From the NCBI RefSeq assembly GCF_018612875.1, contig NZ_JAGGRI010000005.1:56568-120567 (forward strand): a DNA stretch of 64,000 nucleotides, given 5' to 3'. Shown in pieces: positions 37,454 through 46,053 of the stretch (position 1 is its first letter; every line of letters starts with the position of its first letter). The position numbers and the translations under genes were made by a program. Source of the stretch: Lysobacter sp. ISL-50 (GTDB lineage: Bacteria > Pseudomonadota > Gammaproteobacteria > Xanthomonadales > Xanthomonadaceae). The notes below the pieces were generated by a model. That model did no database searches, was not told the origin of the DNA, and saw only the letters and a list, made by a program, of their open reading frames with translations.

Positions 37454-37810
37454 ATGAGCGACGACCACACCGACCACAGCAGCTACGCCCCCTTCATCCT
37501 CATGGACCGCGGCGGCTATCGCTCGCTGCTGCTGACCGAGCCGGGCATGGAAGCGAAACAGCAGGTGTTCGCCGAACACGAGGCCGCGGGCTGGAGCGGC
37601 AACGGCTACGACTGGAGTTCGATCGCGCAAGTGGTGGTGGCCGAGCGCCTGCCGCGCTTGCAGGGCCGGCTGTCGTTCGATCCCGAGGCTGGCATGCTGT
37701 CGGTGTCCGGCGAACGCGCCGACCTGGAAGCGCTGGGCACGGCGCTGCGCGCGGTGTATCGCGACGAGGCCGACCTGCGCGACCTGCTCTCGCGCGCGGA
37801 ACTCGACTGA
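37454..37810 (+). CDS. Imm51-family immunity protein (orphan)
   Basis: A 118-residue acidic protein. YAPFILMDRGGYRSLLLTE, then EAAGWSGNGYDWSSIAQVVV, then LPRLQGRLSFDPEAGML match the Imm51 immunity family, named for its link to polymorphic toxins. No toxin gene is adjacent, so it may be an orphan protecting against rivals' toxins or a domesticated copy. It follows the sulfatase-like gene by 66 bp. Confidence 0.8.
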   Translation: MSDDHTDHSSYAPFILMDRGGYRSLLLTEPGMEAKQQVFAEHEAAGWSGNGYDWSSIAQVVVAERLPRLQGRLSFDPEAGMLSVSGERADLEALGTALRAVYRDEADLRDLLSRAELD

Positions 37811-38089
37811 CGCGCGACGCGGTCGGCGACCGCACGCGCGAGCTTCGTTGCCCGCGTCGTTCCTGAACAGGGATAGCGCCGGATGCGTTCATCGCAGGGC
37901 GAATCCGTGCGTGTGGTCATGCCTCGCGAGTTCGCGCCCACAGGGCACACCGGCGGCGCCTAGCGGCCCGATTGAGCACACAAGCTATAATTCCGAGTCT
38001 TTGCTCGGTCCCGGCGCGCCACCGCCGGCCCGCGCGCATCGCCGAACGCCCCCGCCAGCCAACCCGCGGCACCGCCGCGAGAGCCCGCC
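37811..38089 (+). promoter_or_regulatory. Upstream region of the indolepyruvate oxidoreductase gene
   Basis: A perfect TATAAT stands at 37986-37991 within CAAGCTATAATTCCG, the best -10 candidate in this window, about 100 bp before the ATG. I do not see a good -35 at the normal spacing; TTGAGC at 37972 is too close. Confidence 0.45.
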
Positions 38090-41000
38090 ATGACCAGCAC
38101 CGCAGAACTCAGCTCGCCCTCGTCGGCGAATACGTCCCTGACCAACTCCGTCCTCGATCCGGATTACTCGCTCGAGCACAAGTACACCCGTCAGGAAGGC
38201 CGCATCTATCTGTCCGGCGTGCAGGCGCTGGTGCGTCTGCCGCTGATGCAGCGCCTGCGCGATCAGGCCGCGGGCCTGAACACCGCCGGCTTCATCTCCG
38301 GCTACCGCGGCTCGCCGCTGGGCGGCTTCGACCTGGAGCTGTGGCGCGCGCGCAAGCACCTGGAAGCGGCCGGCGTGAAGTTCACCCCCGGCCTCAACGA
38401 AGACCTGGGCGCGACCATGGTCTGGGGCACGCAGCAGACCAATCTGTTCCCCGGCGCCAAGGTCGAAGGCGTGTACGGCATGTGGTACGGCAAGGGCCCG
38501 GGCGTGGATCGCACCGGCGACGTGCTCAAGCACGCCAACGCCGCCGGCACCAGCAAGTACGGCGGCGTATTGGCGCTGGCCGCGGACGATCACGCCTGCC
38601 GCTCCTCGACGCTGCCGCACGGCTCGGAGGGCGAATTCACCAGCGCGATGATGCCGATCCTCAATCCGGCCGGCGTGCAGGACATCCTCGACATGGGCCT
38701 GATCGGCTGGGCGATGTCGCGCTACACCGGCCGCTGGGTCGGCTTCAAGACCATCGCCGAGACGGTGGAATCCTCCGCATCGGTGGACGTGAATCCGCTC
38801 GCGCTGAACATTCTCACCCCGGACGATTTCATCCTGCCGCCGGGCGGCCTGAGCATCCGCTGGCCCGATCCGCCGATGGATCAGGAAATGCGCCTGCACC
38901 AGTACGCGGTCAAGGCCGCGCAGGCGTTCGCGCGGGCCAACAAGATCGACCGCATCGTCATCGATTCGCCTAACGCGCGCCTGGGCATCATCACCACCGG
39001 CAAGAGCTACCTCGACGTGCTGCAGGCGCTGGAGTACCTGGGCCTGGACGCGCGCGCGTGTTCGGACCTGGGCCTGCGCGTGTACAAGGTCGGCATGACC
39101 TGGCCGCTGGAACCGGTCGGCCTGCGCGCGTTCGCGCGCGGCCTGGACGACATCCTGGTGGTCGAGGAGAAGCACGCCTTCATCGAAAGCCAGATGAAGG
39201 AGTCGATGTACAACTGGGACGGCGAGCGCCGTCCGTCGATCGTCGGCAAGTACGACGAAAGCGGCGAGTGGATCCTGCCGTCCACCGGCGAGCTGACCCC
39301 GGCGCGCATCGCCGGCGTGATCGCGCGCCGCATCCAGCGCTTCCACAACTCCGAGCACATGGAAAACGTGTTGCGCTGGATGGAAGAGAAGGAAAGCGAA
39401 CTCGCCCTGCCGCGCGCTTCGTTCCCGCGCGTGCCGCATTACTGCTCGGGCTGCCCGCACAACACCTCGACCGTGGTGCCGGAAGGCTCGCGCGCGCTCG
39501 GCGGCATCGGTTGCCACTACATGGTGACGTGGATGGACCGCGACACCAACACCTTCACCCACATGGGCGGCGAAGGCGTGACCTGGTCGGGACAGGCGGC
39601 GTTCACCGAAACCCAGCACGTGTTCCAGAACCTCGGCGACGGCACCTACTTCCACAGCGGCTCGCTGGCGATCCGCCAGTCGGTCGCCACCGGCGTCAAC
39701 ATCACCTACAAGATTCTCTATAACGACGCGGTCGCGATGACCGGCGGCCAGCCGGTCGACGGAACCTTGTCGGTGCCGCAGATCGCGCACCAGGTGCGTT
39801 CCGAAGGCGTGCACACCATCGTGCTGCTGTCGGACGACATCGCCAAGTGGAACAGGCGCGAGCTGTTCCCCAGCGACATGGAATTCCACGATCGCAAGGA
39901 ACTCGACGCGGTGCAAAAGCGCCTGCGCGAGGTCAAGGGCACCAGCGTGCTGATCTTCGACCAGACCTGCGCGACCGAGAAGCGCCGCCGCCGCAAGCGC
40001 GGCAAGATGGTCGATCCGCAAAAGCGCGTGATGGTCAACTCCCTGGTCTGCGAAGGCTGCGGCGATTGCGGCAAGAAGTCGTTCTGCGTGTCGGTGCTGC
40101 CGAAGGAAACCGAATTCGGCCGCAAGCGCGAGATCGATCAGTCCAACTGCAATAAAGACTATTCCTGCGTCAACGGCTTCTGCCCGAGCTTCGTCACGGT
40201 GGAAGGCGGCGGGCTGAAGAAGAAGAAAGGCTCTTCGGCCAAGGATCGCCTGACCAATCTGCCGATGCCGCCGCTGCCCGCGCTGGACCAGCCCTGGAAC
40301 ATCCTGATCACCGGCGTCGGCGGCACCGGCGTGGTCACCATCGGCGCGCTGCTCGGCATGGCCGGGCATCTGGAAGGCAAGGGCGCGAGCGTGCTCGACC
40401 AGACCGGCCTGGCGCAGAAGGGCGGCGCGGTCACCACGCATATCCGCATCGCCAAGACCCCGGCCAACATCCACGCGGTGCGCATCGCCGCGGGCGAAGC
40501 GGATCTGGTGCTGGGTTGCGACATGGTCGTGGTCAACGACTACTGGGCGCTGTCGAAAGTGCGCGCCGGCCGCAGCCAGGTCGTGCTCAACAGCTACGAA
40601 GCGATGCCGGGCACCTTCACCACGCGTCCGGACATGCAGTTCCCGGCGACCGACATCGTCGCGGCGATCAAGCAGGCGCTCGGCGGCGAAGATCCGCTGA
40701 TCGTCGATGCGACCCAGCTGGCCACCGCGCTGCTCGGCGACGCCATCGCGACCAATCTGTTCATCCTCGGCTACGCCTGGCAGCGCAGCCTGGTGCCGAT
40801 CGCGTTCGACGCGCTGATGCGCGCGATCGAGCTCAACGGCGCGGCGATCGAAATGAACAAGACCGCCTTCGCCTGGGGCCGCCTGGCCGCGATCGATCCG
40901 CAGTCGGTGGCGCAGGCCGCCGGCGTGACCCGCAAGGTGCCCACCGCCGCCGAAGCCACTCCGCGCGACCTGCCGCATCTGGCGCCGGGCGAGTGGGAGG

Positions 41001-41782
41001 GCAACGAATGGGGCGCGACCTCGGCGCCGCGCGCGACCCGCAACGAAGACGAACTGCGCCACGTGCCGGCGCGCGCCGACGGCGACAACCTCGCGTTCCT
41101 GCCGCTGGACGATCTGCGCCTGTCGCGTTCGCTGGACGAACTGATCTCGCGCCGCGTGTCGTTCCTCAGCGAGTACCAGGACGCCGCCTACGCCAAGCGC
41201 TATTCCGATTTCGTCGCCAAGGTGCGCGAAGCCGAGCAGAGCAAGGCGCCGGGCTCGACCGATCTGGCCGAGGCGGTCGCGCGCTACTTCTTCAAGCTCA
41301 TGGCCTACAAGGACGAGTACGAAGTCGCGCGCCTTTACACCAGCGGCGAATTCCAGCGCAAGCTGGAGCAGCAGTTCGACGGCGACTACAAGCTCAAGTT
41401 CCATCTCGCGCCGCCGCTGCTGGCCAAGAAGGACGCGCAGGGTCGCTTGATCAAGCAGGAATTCGGCCCGTGGGTGTTCACCGCGTTCAAGTGGATGGCC
41501 AAGCTGCGCAAGCTGCGCGGCGGCAAGCTCGACATCTTCGGCTATACCGAAGAACGCAAGATGGAGCGCCAGCTGATCGCCGACTACGAGCAGACCGTCG
41601 GCGGCCTGCTGGCGTCTTTGGACGGCGGCAACGTCGATCTGGCCGCTGAAATCGCCAGCATCCCCGAGCACATCCGCGGCTACGGCCACGTCAAGGAAGA
41701 TCACCTGCACAAGGCCAAGGCGCGCGAGGCGGAGTTGATCAAGGAGTTCGGCAATCCGTTGCGGATTGTGCGGGCGGCGTAA
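38090..41782 (+). CDS. Fused indolepyruvate ferredoxin oxidoreductase
   Basis: A 1230-residue single-chain enzyme of the alpha/beta-fused type found in many proteobacteria. The N-terminal third has the pyrimidine-binding domain (GFISGYRGSPLGGFDLELWR). The middle has the TPP domain (GIGCHYMVTWMDRDTNTF, then MGGEGVTWSGQAAFT). A Cys-rich cluster region follows near residue 650 (VCEGCGDCGKKSFC, then CNKDYSCVNGFCPSF). The C-terminal gamma-like domain starts at ILITGVGGTGVVTIGALLGM. It oxidatively decarboxylates aryl-pyruvates from aromatic amino acids to aryl-acetyl-CoA. It stands alone, with a large hairpin downstream. Confidence 0.92.
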   Translation: MTSTAELSSPSSANTSLTNSVLDPDYSLEHKYTRQEGRIYLSGVQALVRLPLMQRLRDQAAGLNTAGFISGYRGSPLGGFDLELWRARKHLEAAGVKFTPGLNEDLGATMVWGTQQTNLFPGAKVEGVYGMWYGKGPGVDRTGDVLKHANAAGTSKYGGVLALAADDHACRSSTLPHGSEGEFTSAMMPILNPAGVQDILDMGLIGWAMSRYTGRWVGFKTIAETVESSASVDVNPLALNILTPDDFILPPGGLSIRWPDPPMDQEMRLHQYAVKAAQAFARANKIDRIVIDSPNARLGIITTGKSYLDVLQALEYLGLDARACSDLGLRVYKVGMTWPLEPVGLRAFARGLDDILVVEEKHAFIESQMKESMYNWDGERRPSIVGKYDESGEWILPSTGELTPARIAGVIARRIQRFHNSEHMENVLRWMEEKESELALPRASFPRVPHYCSGCPHNTSTVVPEGSRALGGIGCHYMVTWMDRDTNTFTHMGGEGVTWSGQAAFTETQHVFQNLGDGTYFHSGSLAIRQSVATGVNITYKILYNDAVAMTGGQPVDGTLSVPQIAHQVRSEGVHTIVLLSDDIAKWNRRELFPSDMEFHDRKELDAVQKRLREVKGTSVLIFDQTCATEKRRRRKRGKMVDPQKRVMVNSLVCEGCGDCGKKSFCVSVLPKETEFGRKREIDQSNCNKDYSCVNGFCPSFVTVEGGGLKKKKGSSAKDRLTNLPMPPLPALDQPWNILITGVGGTGVVTIGALLGMAGHLEGKGASVLDQTGLAQKGGAVTTHIRIAKTPANIHAVRIAAGEADLVLGCDMVVVNDYWALSKVRAGRSQVVLNSYEAMPGTFTTRPDMQFPATDIVAAIKQALGGEDPLIVDATQLATALLGDAIATNLFILGYAWQRSLVPIAFDALMRAIELNGAAIEMNKTAFAWGRLAAIDPQSVAQAAGVTRKVPTAAEATPRDLPHLAPGEWEGNEWGATSAPRATRNEDELRHVPARADGDNLAFLPLDDLRLSRSLDELISRRVSFLSEYQDAAYAKRYSDFVAKVREAEQSKAPGSTDLAEAVARYFFKLMAYKDEYEVARLYTSGEFQRKLEQQFDGDYKLKFHLAPPLLAKKDAQGRLIKQEFGPWVFTAFKWMAKLRKLRGGKLDIFGYTEERKMERQLIADYEQTVGGLLASLDGGNVDLAAEIASIPEHIRGYGHVKEDHLHKAKAREAELIKEFGNPLRIVRAA

Positions 41783-41816
41783 GGCATCGGCCCGCTTTGA
41801 CAGCCGATTCCCCACT

Positions 41817-41856
41817 GAGCATGCTCGGCGCTGCGTACGCGGCGCCGAGCATGCTC
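41817..41856. terminator. Perfect 15-bp inverted repeat between oxidoreductase and yjjJ
   Basis: Arms GAGCATGCTCGGCGC (41817-41831) and GCGCCGAGCATGCTC (41842-41856) enclose TGCGTACGCG, which is itself self-complementary. No T-run follows. It could act as a terminator-like hairpin or as a protein-binding palindrome. Confidence 0.6.
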
Positions 41857-41961
41857 GGTAATGAGCTAAAAACTCTGCCCATAAATATTCAAGTATCTAT
41901 TCACGCATGGCCTGACTTTGGCGGAAGTTTCCGCCTTACCCCTTGAGATCTCAGGCCATCA

Positions 41962-41995
41962 GATTTGACTATCTATTCATAAATAGATTCAAATC
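41962..41995. promoter_or_regulatory. Palindromic operator at the yjjJ promoter
   Basis: A 34-bp imperfect palindrome, GATTTGA..ATCTATTCATAAATAGAT..TCAAATC, ends 5 bp before the ATG. Its core (41971-41988) is symmetric at all but two positions. A half-site ATCTATTCA lies at 41895-41903. HTH-containing HipA relatives are often autoregulated, which fits. Confidence 0.6.
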
Positions 41996-42000
41996 GACGC

Positions 42001-43386
42001 ATGGCCGACCATGCCCAGGCAATAGAAACGCTGCTGCGTACCGGCCCGCGAACCGCGGCCGAGCTGGGCGCGGCCTTGGCGATCAGCCAGCCCACCGTGT
42101 CCAGAGCCCTGGCCGGACTCAAAGAACGGCTGGTCCGCATCGGTCGCGCCCGCTCGACTCGCTATGCATTGACCTGGCCGCTGGGACGCGCCGGAAGCCA
42201 TTGGCCGCTATACCGCCTGACCCCAAACGGTCGCCCGGATCCGCTGGGCGAGGTATTCCGGCTTCAAGGGGGCGGCTGGTTTCTGCAACCGACCCGTCCC
42301 TTGCCGCTGTTTCTGCACGGCGAGTTCGCCGACGGCCTGTATCCGGACCTGCCTTGGTTTCTCGACGATCTGCGCCCCCAGGGCTTCCTTGGGCGTGCGT
42401 TCGTCCATCGCCACACCGCCGAGCTGGAGGCGCCGGACGACATCATGCGATGGCGAGCCGAAGACGTGATCACCGCGCTATTGCGCCGCGGCAGCGATCT
42501 GCCGGGCGATCTGGTATTGGGCGAGCCGGCACTGGAGCAAGCATTGCTGGACGCGCTGCAGGGCGATCCGGATACGATCATCCAGCCCGACCTGCGCGAA
42601 TTCTTCTATCCGCAGCGCGCGGGCCAGGCCGAAGCCGGCGAAGTCGCCGGTTCTTCCGCGGGCGGCGAACAGCCCAAGTTCACCGCGGAGTTGGAGCCGG
42701 TTTCGGGCGAACGCGAATCGGTGATCGTGAAATTCGCGCGCCGCGATCCCGACAACGCGACCGCGCGGCGCTGGGTCAATCTATTGGCTTGCGAACATCT
42801 CGCCGCCGAGGTGCTGTCCGAACACGGCATCGCCGCGGCAACCACCGAATTGATCGACAGCGACGATTGGCGCTTCCTGCAATCGAGCCGTTTCGACCGC
42901 ACCGCGCAGCGGGGTCGCGTGGGCATCGTATCGATGCGCTCGCTGGATGCGGCCTATGTCGGCAGCGATCCGGGCAACTGGCCGGCTTCGGCGATCGCGC
43001 TGCGACGCGAAGGCATCCTCGGCGATGACGATGTCGAGCGGATCACGCGACTGCATCTGTTCGGGCGTTTCATCGGCAACACGGACATGCATTTCGGCAA
43101 TCTGAGCTTTTATACCGACCTCGACCGATTGCCGGTTTCGTTGGCGCCGGTCTACGACATGCTTCCCATGCATTACCGTCCGGGCGCGGGCGGGGCGGTG
43201 CATGATCGCCCTTATGATCTGCCGTTGCCGGTAAAGAACCTCGAACACTGGCAGTGGGCGGGAAATGCCGCATGCGCGCTATGGCAGCGCGCAACGAACG
43301 ACGAGCGTATCGGCCCGGCATTTCGCGCCATCGCCGAAGACAACAAAGCGCGCATCGCGCAGATGCTGCGCCGTTTCGGCCGATAA
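42001..43386 (+). CDS. yjjJ: HipA-like kinase with N-terminal HTH (YjjJ type)
   Basis: A 461-residue protein. Residues 1-60 form a winged HTH (TAAELGAALAISQPTVSRAL). The rest is HipA-like: SSAGGEQPKFTAEL (P-loop-like motif), VIVKFARR (ATP Lys), GRFIGNTDMHFGNLSFY (catalytic loop with Asp and Asn) and APVYDMLPMHY (metal Asp). E. coli YjjJ has the same layout and can be toxic on its own; the built-in HTH replaces a HipB partner. No separate antitoxin is adjacent. Expected to phosphorylate a protein target, possibly a tRNA synthetase (inference). Confidence 0.88.
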   Translation: MADHAQAIETLLRTGPRTAAELGAALAISQPTVSRALAGLKERLVRIGRARSTRYALTWPLGRAGSHWPLYRLTPNGRPDPLGEVFRLQGGGWFLQPTRPLPLFLHGEFADGLYPDLPWFLDDLRPQGFLGRAFVHRHTAELEAPDDIMRWRAEDVITALLRRGSDLPGDLVLGEPALEQALLDALQGDPDTIIQPDLREFFYPQRAGQAEAGEVAGSSAGGEQPKFTAELEPVSGERESVIVKFARRDPDNATARRWVNLLACEHLAAEVLSEHGIAAATTELIDSDDWRFLQSSRFDRTAQRGRVGIVSMRSLDAAYVGSDPGNWPASAIALRREGILGDDDVERITRLHLFGRFIGNTDMHFGNLSFYTDLDRLPVSLAPVYDMLPMHYRPGAGGAVHDRPYDLPLPVKNLEHWQWAGNAACALWQRATNDERIGPAFRAIAEDNKARIAQMLRRFGR

Positions 43387-43431
43387 ACGGCTGACTGCGT
43401 CGATACTCGGCCGCGAACAATCCCGCCGGAT

Positions 43432-44190
43432 TCAAATCGCCCGCAACGCCCGCGTCACCACCCGCGTGCTGCCGTCATCGCTGCCGCTCACCATCGCGTA
43501 GTTGTAGCCGCCGCGCGACCAATACTGCGCGAGCAGGTCGCCGTCGCGGCGGTCGCCGCGCGGCAGCAGGTGGCGGTGCGGACCGGGGGGACGGATGTAG
43601 AAGCTGATCGCGTTGCCGGCGGCGTCTTCGTACACGATCAAGGCGGCGGCGCCCTGGTCGGTGGCGAGCAGGCGGCCGCCGACTTGCCTGAAGCCCGAGC
43701 CGCTCAGGTCGGGCAGTTTCATCGGTTGGCGGAAGTTCGCTTCCAGCCACGGCTGCAGGTCGGAGGCGGCGCGGTCGGGCTGCAGGTCGTGGCGCACGGC
43801 GAACAGGCGATGCGCCTGGATCGCATCGGCCATCGGCGCCGCGCTCGCCACCGCGGGCGGCGCGGTCGGTTGCGACCATTCGCGCGCCTGCCAACCGCCC
43901 AGGCCGCCCACGCCGACGCTCAACAGCACCGCCGCCGCCATCGCGTAGCGCGCGTTGCGCCGGCGCGCGAGTGCGCCGCGCACGCGCGCGGGATCGAGTG
44001 CGGGCGGCGCCGCCAGGCTTTCGCCGGCCAAGGCGGCGCGCAGTTGCTGCGCGTCGCGCTGCCAGGCCTGGATTTCCGCCAGCCGTTCGGGATGGCGGCT
44101 CAACCACGCCTCGACATCGGCGCGGCTGGCGGCGTCCAGGCGTCCATCGACGTAGGCATGCAGATCGTGTTCGTTCGGGGGCGTGCTCAT
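43432..44190 (-). CDS. Anti-sigma factor (membrane-anchored)
   Basis: A 252-residue protein. The N-terminal segment (EHDLHAYVDGRLDAASRADV) is the anti-sigma 'H-x-x-x-Y-x-D-G-x-L' motif, although the Cys pair of zinc-binding types is absent. A single membrane segment follows (YAMAAAVLLSVGVGGLGGWQ, about residues 82-101) and then a periplasmic domain. It lies 124 bp downstream of the ECF sigma gene on the same strand and should hold that sigma factor inactive until an outside signal, perhaps oxidative, releases it. Confidence 0.85.
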   Translation of the reverse strand: MSTPPNEHDLHAYVDGRLDAASRADVEAWLSRHPERLAEIQAWQRDAQQLRAALAGESLAAPPALDPARVRGALARRRNARYAMAAAVLLSVGVGGLGGWQAREWSQPTAPPAVASAAPMADAIQAHRLFAVRHDLQPDRAASDLQPWLEANFRQPMKLPDLSGSGFRQVGGRLLATDQGAAALIVYEDAAGNAISFYIRPPGPHRHLLPRGDRRDGDLLAQYWSRGGYNYAMVSGSDDGSTRVVTRALRAI

Positions 44191-44314
44191 GAGGCGCTCA
44201 TCGGGGCGATATCGAACCGATCGCGGCGCCGATCGGATTCGTTGCGAACAAGGGAAACGGTGGCGGCCACGCATCCGCGCGCGCAAGGCCGAATTGCGCG
44301 AATGCCGCAAGCGC

Positions 44315-44830
44315 TCATTTCAACAACCTCAACGCCGGTGCCGGCGTTTCGCCGTCGCTGAGCCGGCGCAAGGCCTGGCGCGCGCGCGACAGCCGCGACA
44401 TCACCGTGCCGATCGGGACCTGCAGAATCTCCGCGACCTCCTGATAGCTCAGGCCCTCGACCGAGATCCACAGCAGCAGGATGCGTTGCTCCACCGGCAA
44501 CCGTTGCATCGCTTCCAGAGTGGAGCGGGCGAGGAACTCGCGCTCGGCCGACGGCTGGCTCTCGGCGCCGGCGATGCCCAGCCGCGCCAGCAGCCCGGCA
44601 TAGCGCTGCGAATGGCGCTGGCCGTCGAGGAACTGGCGGTAGACGATCGCGAACAGCCACGGCCGCAGCGCTTCTTCGTCGCGGCGGCCGGCCCAGCGGG
44701 TGATCGCGCGCTCCATCGCCGCCTGCACCAGATCGTCGGCGGCATGCGGGTCGCGCGCCAGCCAGCGGGCGAAACGCCGCAGCGAGGGCAGCTGTTCGCG
44801 CAGGGCGGCATCGATTTCGCTGGCGGACAT
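44315..44830 (-). CDS. ECF-family RNA polymerase sigma factor
   Basis: A 171-residue protein with region 2 (LPSLRRFARWLARDPHAADD, then LVQAAMERAITRWAG) and region 4 (LPVEQRILLLWISVEGLSYQ, then EVAEILQVPIGTVMSRLSRA). It is paired with a membrane anti-sigma gene and divergent from a catalase-like/cytochrome b561 operon. ECF groups tied to such genes are known; the group number is not claimed here. Matching promoter motifs occur on both sides of the intergenic region. Confidence 0.92.
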   Translation of the reverse strand: MSASEIDAALREQLPSLRRFARWLARDPHAADDLVQAAMERAITRWAGRRDEEALRPWLFAIVYRQFLDGQRHSQRYAGLLARLGIAGAESQPSAEREFLARSTLEAMQRLPVEQRILLLWISVEGLSYQEVAEILQVPIGTVMSRLSRARQALRRLSDGETPAPALRLLK

Positions 44831-44866
44831 GGTGCGGGACCGGCTGGAGGGGACTGTCCTGAGTGG

Positions 44867-44925
44867 GACGCCGCTGGCCGCAGTTTATTCCGCGGCCGAT
44901 GGAATAAATCGCGGCGGCGTGCGTC
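44867..44925. promoter_or_regulatory. Mirror-image ECF sigma promoters
   Basis: On the plus strand GGAAT (44901-44905) is followed after exactly 16 nt by CGTC (44922-44925). On the minus strand GGAAT (44891-44887) is followed after exactly 16 nt by CGTC (44870-44867). The two -35 boxes are the arms of the perfect inverted repeat TTTATTCC/GGAATAAA. Both match the usual ECF pattern of a GGAA-type -35 and CGTC -10, one facing the sigma gene and one the catalase-like gene. Confidence 0.78.
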
Positions 44926-44958
44926 GTACCGGTATCGCGCCCCCACCGAGAAGCCCGC

Positions 44959-46053
44959 ATGCCGCCGCCCGATCCCGTCGATACCACCCCCTCCGTCTCA
45001 TCTCCGCCGTCGCGACCGCTCGGCCGCTGGGCGCTGATCGCCTTCGCGGTGAGCGCGCTGGCGGCCGCCTTCGGCTACGTCGCCGGCCCTCTCGACCCGA
45101 ACCGGCTCACTCCGAAGCGGGTGGTCGATACCTTGCAGAACAATGGCGGCCTGCATCCGGGCTATCGGCGCAATCACGCCAAGGGCGTGTGCGTGATCGG
45201 TCGCTTCGACAGCAACGGCCAGGCCGCGGCGTATTCGAAAGCGCCCTTGTTCGCGCCCGGCGCCACGCCGGTGGTCGGACGCTTCGCCCTGCCCGGCGGC
45301 AATCCCTACGCGCCCGACGGCGGCGTGCCGATCCGCAGCTTCGCCCTGCGCTTCACCCAGGCCGACGGCCAGCAGTGGCGCACCGGCATGAACAGCATGC
45401 CGGTGTTTCCGGTCGCCACGCCGCAGGCGTTCTTCGCGCAATTGCAGGCCGGCGCGCCCGATCCGGCCACCGGCAAGCCCGATCCGCAGAAACAGAAAGC
45501 GTTCTTCGCCGCGCATCCGGAAACCGCCGCGTTCCGCGCCTGGGCCAAGGACCGCAAACCGTCGGCGAGCTACGCCACCGAGGCCTACTACGGCCTCAAC
45601 GCGTTCTATTTCGTCGATGCCGGCGGCGCGCGCCATGCGGTGCGCTGGCGGGTGGCGCCGGACAACGGCGCGGCGGCCGCGCCGCTGTCGGCGCAGGATC
45701 ACGATGTGCTCGCGCGCGAACTCGACCAGCGCCTCGCCAGCGGCCCGCTGCGCTGGCGATTGCTGGTGACCCTCGCCGCCGCCGGCGATCCGACCGACGA
45801 CGCCACGCGCGTGTGGCCGGCCGATCGCAAGGAGATCGACGCCGGCACCGTGGTGATCGAGCGCGCGCAATCGCAGGACGCCGGCGAATGCCGCGACATC
45901 AACTACGATCCGCTGATCCTGCCCGACGGCATCGCCGGCTCCGACGATCCGCTGCTGCCGGCGCGTTCGGCCGCCTATGCCGATTCCTACCGTCGCCGCA
46001 CGTCCGAGGAAGCCCGGGCCGGCGGCCGTCCGCCGCAGGAGACGCCGCGATGA
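44959..46053 (+). CDS. Catalase-like (SrpA-type) peroxidase, exported
   Basis: A 364-residue protein with an N-terminal membrane/signal segment (RWALIAFAVSALAAAFGYVA). The small-catalase fold is seen in HPGYRRNHAKGVCVIGRFDS (distal His) and PVVGRFALPGGNPYAPDGG, then PIRSFALRF. The proximal heme Tyr should be in ARSAAYADSYRRR near the C-terminus. It probably acts as a periplasmic peroxidase. The next gene, cytochrome b561, overlaps by 4 nt and may deliver electrons to it. Confidence 0.88.
   Translation: MPPPDPVDTTPSVSSPPSRPLGRWALIAFAVSALAAAFGYVAGPLDPNRLTPKRVVDTLQNNGGLHPGYRRNHAKGVCVIGRFDSNGQAAAYSKAPLFAPGATPVVGRFALPGGNPYAPDGGVPIRSFALRFTQADGQQWRTGMNSMPVFPVATPQAFFAQLQAGAPDPATGKPDPQKQKAFFAAHPETAAFRAWAKDRKPSASYATEAYYGLNAFYFVDAGGARHAVRWRVAPDNGAAAAPLSAQDHDVLARELDQRLASGPLRWRLLVTLAAAGDPTDDATRVWPADRKEIDAGTVVIERAQSQDAGECRDINYDPLILPDGIAGSDDPLLPARSAAYADSYRRRTSEEARAGGRPPQETPR

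Noticed and set aside
38090..41782. Possible frameshifted gene, because iorA and iorB are separate in many organisms
   Set aside because: A single fused chain of about 1200 residues is a normal form of this enzyme in proteobacteria, and the frame is intact.
37985..41815. Minus-strand ORF of 1276 codons
   Set aside because: It lies exactly antisense to the indolepyruvate oxidoreductase; the translation shows only compositional bias.
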